A stretch of 64,000 nucleotides of DNA from Virgibacillus natechei. GTDB taxonomy: Bacteria > Bacillota > Bacilli > Bacillales > Amphibacillaceae. Of the stretch, positions 19,445-26,029 are shown piece after piece. A program made the translations under genes and the position numbers. The stretch's first letter is position 1. Each line of letters opens with the position of its first letter. The notes under the pieces were generated by a model that did not search any database, had not been told where the DNA came from, and saw only the letters and a list, made by a program, of their open reading frames with translations. The DNA lies in NCBI RefSeq assembly GCF_026013645.1, contig NZ_CP110224.1, forward strand, positions 372,001 through 436,000, read 5' to 3'.

Positions 19445-19726
19445 CTACCATTGGAACCCCCCCGTAGTTAAATCAGATGGTACTTGGTGTGTTTTTTCTA
19501 GAACAAGCTGATAATTTTGGTCGATTGCTTTAGTGAACTTAAAGATAAAGAAAACTCCAAGGATCATCTGAATAACGCTCCATACAGTAGGTAATACAGT
19601 AACTCCTGTTGCTTCTATAGCGAAAATGGAGAGAACGAGTAATAATTGAATGGTGAAAAGTTTTGCTGAGCGTAAGATTATAAAACCGGCAAGGGATATG
19701 AGGCCTAGAATAAAAATCAGTTCCAT
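19445..19726 (-). CDS. Hypothetical small membrane protein, 93 residues
   Basis: Not recognised. Three hydrophobic segments (about 2-18, 26-45 and 47-66) and a short polar tail ending TTGGFQW. Its start overlaps the end of the preceding 61-residue gene by 10 bp, so the two are translationally coupled. Both lie behind a TTGAT-N4-ATCAA promoter, which suggests a function under low oxygen or nitrosative stress. Confidence 0.7.
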   Translation of the reverse strand: MELIFILGLISLAGFIILRSAKLFTIQLLLVLSIFAIEATGVTVLPTVWSVIQMILGVFFIFKFTKAIDQNYQLVLEKTHQVPSDLTTGGFQW

Positions 19727-19902
19727 TTCGCATCACTCTCTTCTGCATAACCAGGGTTAGTAGCCTTTGCTTCGTATTTCTTTTGCGTTGACTCTAACTT
19801 CTTCCTGTCGTATTCGTAAATAATGAACCCACCACCGAATCCTTCATTGATCATCTCATCTACCCCACTGTGACAGTTGCATGGTGCCGTGTTTAGTTTC
19901 AT
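19717..19902 (-). CDS. Hypothetical 61-residue protein with CxCH motif
   Basis: Not recognised. The N-terminus MKLNTAPCNCHSGVDEMINEGFGGGF has a compact C-x-C-H cluster that could bind metal. The remainder is charged and predicted soluble. ATG follows AGGAGGAG with ideal spacing. First gene behind the TTGAT-N4-ATCAA promoter, overlapping the next membrane-protein gene. Confidence 0.7.
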   Translation of the reverse strand: MKLNTAPCNCHSGVDEMINEGFGGGFIIYEYDRKKLESTQKKYEAKATNPGYAEESDAKWN

Positions 19903-19924
19903 ATAGATCTCCTCCTATGTTTCA

Positions 19925-19966
19925 ATTATCACCTATTTCTTTGTTGAATTCCTTGATGCAGATCAA
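19925..19966 (-). promoter_or_regulatory. TTGAT-N4-ATCAA promoter of the small-gene operon
   Basis: Perfect dyad TTGAT GCAG ATCAA (19953-19966), the E. coli FNR-type half-site. Its centre is 29.5 bp upstream of a GATAAT -10 (19930-19925, minus strand), so it sits at -41.5. Same layout as the sites at 25432 and 28595. Confidence 0.85.
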
Positions 19967-20094
19967 TTTTTAGAGAATTGGGCGATTTTTTTGGAATATT
20001 AAAAGGAATTCTCGAAATGGGGTAGGAATGCAGGTATGTTATTAGATCGTCCAATAGAAACTTCCAGAGTTATGCTATTTGTATTGATGGCAGA

Positions 20095-20134
20095 TTAAAA
20101 TGGGGGCGACATAAATATGTCGCCCCCATTTTAA
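20095..20134 (-). terminator. Bidirectional terminator after ric
   Basis: Long near-perfect stem ATTAAAATGGGGGCGACAT / ATGTCGCCCCCATTTTAAT with a short AT loop, flanked by A/T runs on both sides. Confidence 0.9.
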
Positions 20135-20827
20135 TTATAATCTCTTAAACAACACGTTATTTTCTAAATGAATATGTTGGAATGTGTTCTCTTCCAACTC
20201 TGCTAATCGAGCATAGGTGATTTGATAGGAACCGCATGCATGTGCATGTGGTTGAAATCCGTCAGTAATGACTCGCATTCTTTTTAACATATCTCCGGTT
20301 GCATCATGTTCTTCCTCTAATTCACCATTTGCTTCACGGATCTCTTGTAAAAGCGCTTCGCTAGGATTTATTTCATATTCTTTTACTAAAGGGAAAACTT
20401 CTTGCTCTTCTTTCATTGTATGTTCTTCCATTTCAACTTTAAAGTCGTGATATAAACGATGTAGCTCTTTTAAATGGGGTTGATCTGACCCGTGTTTACG
20501 GAAAACTTTCGTAACGAACTCTCCTAATGCAGGGAGCTCCTCTGTTAAATAGATATGGTGATTATAGATAATATGATCAACGAGCTCTGTGAGCGGTACC
20601 GTATCCCAATCTGTTACGTGATGATCTTCCTTTTTCCAGCTTTCATAAGCTGTATTTAGTTTTGACAAAACAGCTGTTTCATCAAGGTTGTTCTTGGCAA
20701 AGGTCTCCTTTAGTAATCGATCCCCACCACAGCAAAAGTCAATCTGATTTTCCTTAAATAAATCACTAGCCTTAGGGAAGATCTTTACAATATGTGCTGG
20801 TGTATGCTCAGCGGTGAATGTACTCAT
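20135..20827 (-). CDS. ric: Iron-sulfur cluster repair di-iron protein (Ric/ScdA/YtfE)
   Basis: Cytoplasmic di-iron protein that repairs Fe-S clusters damaged by nitric oxide or peroxide; 230 residues. The N-terminal ScdA domain carries the FCCGGD motif (Cys32, Cys33). The hemerythrin-like domain supplies histidines in DHIIYNHHIYLTEEL, ELHRLYHDF, EEHTMKEEQEVFP, EEEHDATG and FQHIHLENNVLF. ATG follows AGGAGGTAAG. Transcribed alone from an Fnr-type promoter, which fits a need for NO detoxification during nitrate respiration. Confidence 0.96.
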   Translation of the reverse strand: MSTFTAEHTPAHIVKIFPKASDLFKENQIDFCCGGDRLLKETFAKNNLDETAVLSKLNTAYESWKKEDHHVTDWDTVPLTELVDHIIYNHHIYLTEELPALGEFVTKVFRKHGSDQPHLKELHRLYHDFKVEMEEHTMKEEQEVFPLVKEYEINPSEALLQEIREANGELEEEHDATGDMLKRMRVITDGFQPHAHACGSYQITYARLAELEENTFQHIHLENNVLFKRL

Positions 20828-20858
20828 TTGCTTACCTCCTAAAATTTGACTTGATTAG

Positions 20859-20901
20859 ATGATAAGCTATTTGACCAAGCTTTTCTGTGATCTAACTCAC
20901 T
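20859..20901 (-). promoter_or_regulatory. Fnr-type promoter of ric
   Basis: Box TGTGA-N6-TCACT (20886-20901, one mismatch to the dyad) is centred 29.5 bp before TATCAT (20864-20859) on the minus strand, giving a start near 20852. Same -41.5 layout as nar. Confidence 0.82.
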
Positions 20902-20939
20902 TATTATTAGAAAACTTGGCTTATCGTCATGCATTTATG

Positions 20940-22451
20940 CTATTCCTTTAATTCTTCAGCTGAATTTGATAGGTCGGTAAATCTTCCGACGTAATACTTT
21001 ATTTCATCAACATTATTGTTAATAGAGTGTATGGTAACCAATACCTTGAATAGTTCTCCGTTATTTCGTTTGTTCCAGATTTCTCCTTTCCAATAACCAT
21101 TTTCATAAATCGTCGTCCACATTTCATTATAGAAGGAAGGGTCATGTTTTCCTGAATTCAAAAGGGTTGACTTGCTTCCAATTGCTTCTACTGCTGTGTA
21201 TCCAGTCATTTGTGTGAAAGCAGGATTAACATATTGAATGTCTCCATTTCTATCGGTTACCATAATCCCCTCAGTCGATCCGTCGACTATTTTTCTTTCA
21301 ATATTCTTGTGGTCTTGATAATACATGAAAATAACAATAACAAAACTTACGAGCGCAAATTGAGAAAGCGCCATAAATCCAATTGCATAGGTGCCAGTCA
21401 TATTATAGACGGTTGTTAATAGTATTGGAGGGAAGAATCCTCCTAAGCCCCCCATAGCCGATACAATTCCATTAACAATACCAGCTTGTTTGGAGAAGTG
21501 AAACGGAACAAGTTTGAATATTGTACCATTTCCTATACCGACAGCAATAGCAACAGCTAATGAGCCTACGGAGTACCATTCAATATTCGGTGAAAATGAT
21601 AAAAGAATTCCAGAAATGGTAACACCAACAAATATAAACATTAAAATAATATAGGCATTAAATTTGTCTGCTAACCAACCACCAAGCGGTCGTACGAATG
21701 TTGCGAGCGTAATGAAACCGGCAGTTCTTAACCCAGCATCAACAGGGGTTAAATTGAAATTGTTCACTAAAAAATTGGGTAAAAACACCGTGAATGCCAC
21801 AAATGCCCCGAAAGTTACAAAATAAAACAAGCTTAGAAACCATAACGTTGAGTTGCGGTATACGCCTTTTATTTGTTCAAGCATTGAATTTTTTACTTTT
21901 GTTTCCTTTTTATCTCCTAAAATGAAATTCAATGCAGCAAATAGGATAATTAGAATTAAATACAACTGAACGGTTTGTTGCCATCCGATTGACTCGGCGA
22001 TAACAGGAGCGGCGAAAGTAGTTATGGCAGTACCAATGTTACCAACCCCATAAATACCATTAATAAGACCATGCTTTTCCTTTGGGTAATACTTTGGTAA
22101 TGATGTAACCCCGATAGAGAACGTTGCTCCCCCAACGCCTAAAATAAAACCTCCAATCACTAAATCAATGAAAGAATCAGCAATACTAATATAGAACACA
22201 GGAAATAAAAGGGTTATAAGACTAATAAGATTAATCGTTCTGGCACCAAATCGATTGGTATAAAAACCAACTGGAATTCGTAATAATGACCCCAAAATAA
22301 CTGGTATCGCAGTTACGAGGGAAACCTGTCCAGGAGTTAATGCAATATCCTCTTGAATGCTGGGCATCAAGGAGGATATTAAGACCCACATCATAAATCC
22401 AACAACTAGACTGGAAGTTTGTAGTGACAATTGAAGAGATGGATTTCTCAT
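20940..22451 (-). CDS. NarK-type nitrate/nitrite MFS transporter fused to a C-terminal PAS domain
   Basis: Twelve-helix major facilitator of the nitrate/nitrite porter group (residues about 1-375; RIPVGFYTNRFGARTIN and IGNGTIFKLVPFHF regions). It is followed directly by a cytoplasmic PAS domain (about 382-500) with STEGIMVTDRNGDIQYVNPAFTQMTGY. Ordinary NarK proteins end after the last helix, at about 400 residues; this one has about 503. No kinase, cyclase or HTH follows the PAS domain. ATG 22451 follows AAGGAAGG; the longer frame reads into the leader repeat. Predicted to move nitrate in or nitrite out for the Nar enzyme, with PAS perhaps gating transport or signalling. Confidence 0.9.
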   Translation of the reverse strand: MRNPSLQLSLQTSSLVVGFMMWVLISSLMPSIQEDIALTPGQVSLVTAIPVILGSLLRIPVGFYTNRFGARTINLISLITLLFPVFYISIADSFIDLVIGGFILGVGGATFSIGVTSLPKYYPKEKHGLINGIYGVGNIGTAITTFAAPVIAESIGWQQTVQLYLILIILFAALNFILGDKKETKVKNSMLEQIKGVYRNSTLWFLSLFYFVTFGAFVAFTVFLPNFLVNNFNLTPVDAGLRTAGFITLATFVRPLGGWLADKFNAYIILMFIFVGVTISGILLSFSPNIEWYSVGSLAVAIAVGIGNGTIFKLVPFHFSKQAGIVNGIVSAMGGLGGFFPPILLTTVYNMTGTYAIGFMALSQFALVSFVIVIFMYYQDHKNIERKIVDGSTEGIMVTDRNGDIQYVNPAFTQMTGYTAVEAIGSKSTLLNSGKHDPSFYNEMWTTIYENGYWKGEIWNKRNNGELFKVLVTIHSINNNVDEIKYYVGRFTDLSNSAEELKE

Positions 22452-22470
22452 TAAACGTTTCCTTCCTTTC

Positions 22471-22563
22471 TTTAGCAGATAAGAAAGTATAAAAACTTTC
22501 TTACTGCATAAGTGCAACTAAGGCTATCGCCATAAAGCTTGGCGATAAGCCAAGTTTTCTAAA
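22471..22563 (-). repeat. Tandem-hairpin leader element upstream of narK-PAS
   Basis: In the direction of transcription: AGAAAACTT, hairpin GGCTTATCGCC / GGCGATAGCC, linker TTAGTTGCACTTAT, hairpin GCAGTAAGAAAGT / ACTTTCTTATCTGC, then the ribosome site. The same element ends just before the cydA ribosome site (53884-53974); other copies are at 47588, 18725 and 8176. Confidence 0.75.
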
Positions 22564-22683
22564 AATAACTAGTTCTTATTAGACTAAATGATAATCATTT
22601 ATATAACAGTGAAAAACATCACATAACTGCGATAAAAACAGTAAAAAAAATGAAGATAAGTAACGAAGTGGGTGTGCCAAATG

Positions 22684-22726
22684 TGTGATATTTATCACAT
22701 CAACATTATGCAAAGAATGTTTAAAT
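22684..22726 (+). promoter_or_regulatory. Fnr-type promoter of the cytochrome b/TPR operon
   Basis: Perfect TGTGA-N6-TCACA (22684-22699). 29.5 bp downstream of its centre lies TTAAAT (22721-22726), a modest -10. The box is symmetric and 233 bp from the divergent narK-PAS start, so it might also act leftwards. Confidence 0.8.
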
Positions 22727-22766
22727 AGAATTAGAGATTGGACAGAGAAGAAAAGGGTTTATTTAG

Positions 22767-23243
22767 ATGAACAAATGGTTTTATTTCAATATATTAGTAT
22801 TGGTCCTGGCGATATGGGTAATCGTGACAAGTAGCACTTTTCCAATTATAAGGATTCATATTTTATTTGGTTTATTGGGTCTATTTTTCATTCTATTCAA
22901 TTGGACTAGACATGCTGTTTTTTCTACAATACGTTCCTCTTCGGATCGAAACACAAAGATAAAGCTTGCAAATATATCCAAAAAAATAATGCCATTTCAT
23001 AGGTGGATTGGTACAGCGGCTCTACTACTTATTATGATGCATGCGTGGCTTACCATTAATCGTTATGGATTTTACTGGCAAAATGGGAAGATGATAAGCG
23101 GATTGCTGACAGGTATCGCTCTAATTGGCATGGTTGTTACGGGGTGGATGAGGCTTATGAAACCATCTGGAAAACTACGAATAATTCATTTGCGCTTAGG
23201 GATGATATTGTTTTTCCTAATCGTGATTCATATTATTTTCTGA
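22767..23243 (+). CDS. Putative di-haem cytochrome b, ferric-reductase-like membrane protein
   Basis: A 158-residue protein with about four to five hydrophobic helices. Two pairs of histidines have the same 14-residue spacing inside helices: His78/His92 (FHRWIGTAALLLIMMHAW) and His141/His155 (IHLRLGMILFFLIVIHI). This is the bis-haem arrangement of the cytochrome b / ferric reductase / NOX superfamily. No flavin or NAD domain is attached, so an electron partner would be separate. It is expressed from an Fnr box and followed 16 bp later by a TPR gene. Family assignment is by spacing and topology only. Confidence 0.65.
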   Translation: MNKWFYFNILVLVLAIWVIVTSSTFPIIRIHILFGLLGLFFILFNWTRHAVFSTIRSSSDRNTKIKLANISKKIMPFHRWIGTAALLLIMMHAWLTINRYGFYWQNGKMISGLLTGIALIGMVVTGWMRLMKPSGKLRIIHLRLGMILFFLIVIHIIF

Positions 23244-23259
23244 AAAAGGGGTGTGACGA

Positions 23260-24759
23260 ATGATAACCAAAGAGCTACGAGAGCACATCCTGTCAGTAAG
23301 AGAGAAGATTAATCGTCATGTAAACGGACAGGAATATGAATTAGCTCGAGAGGACGTTCAGGAATTAGAAAGTATTCTTGAAGTGAATGATGAAATAAGG
23401 GATGACGTACACTTTCTTTCATTACACACAATGGCCGCGTTTTATAAAAGGGATAAGAATTATACTAAATCTGTGCATTACAGCAAGCAAGCGTTACATA
23501 TAAAAGGAATGGAGAATGAATATCCAGGGTTCGTGATAGATACCTTTTTGGATTATGCTGAGCTGGAAAGAGAACAAAAGCACCTACCAAAGGCTATGGA
23601 ATTGGTAAATGAATTATTAGATATGCTGAAATCAATTAATTGGCAGGATATGTATACATATGGAATGGCATACAGCAGTTTAGGTAAGGTGTATTTAGAT
23701 GAAAAGAATGATGACTTTGGTGTTCGTTATCTGGAGCAGGCGCTGAACTACTTTCGCAAATCAGTAAACAAAAAAGATCTCATCATTGGCCAGACAACCG
23801 CTCTCATTTCTGATGTATACATTCGTATGAAGGATTACAACAAGGCTTTATCTCTATATCAACAATTGTTGGAAACAAATCAACAGAGTGAGGATAAGGT
23901 ATCTGAGGGAAAAACGTTACTTAAAATTGGGGAAATCTACTTCTATATCGATGCGAAAAAAGCTCGAAGAACGATTACACAAGCCTTGAAGCTGTTTGAA
24001 GACGTTTATGAAGACAAGCATATAGATATAGCGAAGGGGAATTTGCTATTAGGTGAACTAGATGAAACGATGGGAGGTATCCCCAGAGCGATCAAGTATT
24101 ACAAACGATCCCTTGATCAGATGGATAGCTTTTATAAGGAAAATCATTTCCTCATTGTGTACGTCTACTCGAAAATAGGGACACTGTCCATCACCATAAA
24201 CGAGTGGGATCAAGCAGAACACAATTTGGAAAAAGGGTTGGATCTCTCGGATGGTTTTCCTAAAATGAAACTTCAATTTTTCCATGCATTGGGAAAAGTT
24301 TATTCCGAAAAAGAATTGTATGAACAAGCATTTTCCTTTTTTCAGGATTCATTACAGGAACTTGCTAAAGACGGACGGAAACAATCGAAGGGCTATGCGG
24401 ATACACTTCAGGATATTGGATTTAATTTGAGAAACCAGGATAAGTTAGAGGAGGCTTACGTGTACTTTCAGGAAGCACTAACAATCCATGAACAACTACA
24501 ACCCGGCTTTCCTGAGGAATCAGGTATGATTTGTATGCGTCTGGCTTATTGTTATGAAAACAAAGAGGACAATGATCTGCAAAAGGCAGCATTTTATTAT
24601 GAAAAAGGATTTAAACAGATCGAGAAAATGCCCGATCAGGAAATGGTACAAGAGGCATTAGCTGGAATGATTGAATTTTTTACACGTATGGATAATCCGA
24701 AAAAGAAACGAAAATATGAGGATAAATTTGTTAAACTGCAACGTGCAAAAAGCAAATAA
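23260..24759 (+). CDS. TPR-repeat protein, 499 residues
   Basis: Soluble all-helical protein made of tandem tetratricopeptide-like repeats from about residue 45 to 480 (for example YTKSVHYSKQALHIKG, YNKALSLYQQLLETN, IPRAIKYYKRSLDQM, YEQAFSFFQDSLQEL, LEEAYVYFQEALTIHEQ). No helix-turn-helix or signal peptide, so it differs from Rap-adjacent regulators with HTH. ATG follows GGGGTGTG. Co-transcribed with the putative cytochrome b, and ends at a hairpin terminator. Probably a scaffold or regulator for the membrane partner; this is inferred from position. Confidence 0.85.
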   Translation: MITKELREHILSVREKINRHVNGQEYELAREDVQELESILEVNDEIRDDVHFLSLHTMAAFYKRDKNYTKSVHYSKQALHIKGMENEYPGFVIDTFLDYAELEREQKHLPKAMELVNELLDMLKSINWQDMYTYGMAYSSLGKVYLDEKNDDFGVRYLEQALNYFRKSVNKKDLIIGQTTALISDVYIRMKDYNKALSLYQQLLETNQQSEDKVSEGKTLLKIGEIYFYIDAKKARRTITQALKLFEDVYEDKHIDIAKGNLLLGELDETMGGIPRAIKYYKRSLDQMDSFYKENHFLIVYVYSKIGTLSITINEWDQAEHNLEKGLDLSDGFPKMKLQFFHALGKVYSEKELYEQAFSFFQDSLQELAKDGRKQSKGYADTLQDIGFNLRNQDKLEEAYVYFQEALTIHEQLQPGFPEESGMICMRLAYCYENKEDNDLQKAAFYYEKGFKQIEKMPDQEMVQEALAGMIEFFTRMDNPKKKRKYEDKFVKLQRAKSK

Positions 24760-24783
24760 AGTTCGTTCTATATTTTGTTTTTA

Positions 24784-24834
24784 ATAATCCGACCTACCAA
24801 AGTTAATCGCTGTGGAGGGTCGGGTTATTTTTTT
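24784..24834 (+). terminator. Terminator of the cytochrome b/TPR operon
   Basis: ATAATCCGACC pairs with GGTCGGGTTAT around a 23-base loop, followed by seven T residues. Confidence 0.75.
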
Positions 24835-24944
24835 GGCAGGCCAACATACCTCTATAGTTATTTGGCTGTCCTTAAAGTTGTGGGAGCAAAGTGTATTCGG
24901 ACTGCGGTTGCATATAGCAAAGGAGCATATGAAACAGTCTTTAC

Positions 24945-25400
24945 AAGCCCTTTTCGTAAGTGTTTTTCTTTTAAATCTTCGTAGTTGATATAAAAGACGG
25001 CGTAACTTGAAATGAAGGATGATACTTTTACCCCGCTACGGAAATACACTTCGCTTTCCACGGGTGACCCGTGAGCCTCCTTCCCCTGGCAAAGGGTATG
25101 TCGACGTTGTTCGCAAAGAACGGTTTTAGTCGACCTTAATTATATAACAAATATAGCCATGCACTCTTATGAAGGTTGATTGGAGCGGAGTACAGTCGAC
25201 TCCTGTGGGAATAGCACGAGTCTGGAGACCCCGCAGCAGCGGTTTTCTGCGAGGAGGCTGAAGCCGTGCCCGCGGAAAGCGACTGTACGCAGTGGAAATC
25301 AACCTGGTAGTTACGTCGTCTTTTATAGATTTTGTGTCAGACCAACAATTTATTTCGGTGGGACGAGTAACCGCAGTCTCAATTCTTTAGAAAACAGCCT
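24945..25400. repeat. Large inverted-repeat unit, copy R3, with exchanged hairpin modules
   Basis: Left arm about 25030-25080 and right arm about 25175-25300. In the left arm a three-stem module (25083-25135, minus orientation; GTCGAC/GTCGAC and GTTC/GAAC) replaces the segment seen in R1. A TTTCGGTGGGACGAGTAA module is at 25350-25378. The centre is much shorter than in R1. Confidence 0.8.
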
Positions 25401-25431
25401 TTACAAAAAATATAAATAACCTTTATAAATT

Positions 25432-25473
25432 TTGACCTGCGTCAAGGAACTAAGTTTAAAAACGCCTTATACT
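25432..25473 (+). promoter_or_regulatory. TTGAC-N4-GTCAA promoter of the chaperone/P-ATPase operon
   Basis: Perfect dyad TTGAC CTGC GTCAA (25432-25445), centred 29.5 bp before a TATACT -10 (25468-25473). Predicted start 25480, 22 bp before the first gene. Positive control by the regulator at 28751-29449 is inferred. Confidence 0.85.
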
Positions 25474-25502
25474 AAAGATAGAAAACAAAGGAGGGACAAA
25501 AA

Positions 25503-25712
25503 ATGAAAACCATTAAATATCAATTAGAGCCGTTAACTTGTCCATCATGTATCAAGAAAATTGAAGGAAAACTAGGGAAAATGAATGGAGTCGAAGAAGC
25601 GAAAGTGATGTTCAACTCCAGTAAAGTAAAGGCAACATTTGATCAGGAACAAGTCACATCAGATGAATTAAAGGCTACAATTGAGAATCTCGGTTATCCA
25701 GTAGTTTCATAG
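25503..25712 (+). CDS. Stand-alone HMA-domain metal chaperone
   Basis: A 69-residue ferredoxin-like heavy-metal-associated domain with TCPSCIKKIEG (Cys13, Cys16). It resembles CopZ but has PS rather than GH between the cysteines and lacks the preceding GM. ATG follows AAAGGAGGG. It is transcribed ahead of a P1B-ATPase that has no HMA domain of its own, so it probably acts as that pump's detached metal-binding domain. Confidence 0.9.
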   Translation: MKTIKYQLEPLTCPSCIKKIEGKLGKMNGVEEAKVMFNSSKVKATFDQEQVTSDELKATIENLGYPVVS

Positions 25713-25981
25713 AACTAGTAGAGGATGTTCAAAAAATCCGGTAAAAATGACACATCGAATTACTTCGTTGGCTTGCTTTTCCGTTCCTTGGAAAAGAAAT
25801 ACACTTTTCCTGCGTGCTAGAACGTTTGCTCACGTATTAATTGCATACGTTCTGCTACTCAAAGCTACGCCGCCTCGAACTTTCGACGCACACGATGTGC
25901 TAGTGTCGGTGGTGCCACAGGACGTGGCGAACTTAACCGACGCGGTCCTTTTTATCCTCCTTTTTGAACACGAACTAGTAG
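25712..25981. mobile_element. MITE-like insertion with 10-bp target duplication
   Basis: A 250-bp non-coding element (25722-25971) is bounded by direct repeats GAACTAGTAG at 25712-25721 and 25972-25981. Its ends are inverted: GTTCAAAAA near the left and TTTTTGAAC near the right. It begins at the last base of the chaperone stop codon and separates the two genes of the operon without breaking either. No transposase inside; the open frame across it is not a credible protein. A loosely related, decayed copy may lie at 7190-7345. Confidence 0.75.
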
Positions 25982-26029
25982 CTGCTCTATATAGGGTAGC
26001 TACTAAAAAGTCGAAAGGGGTTAATGAAA

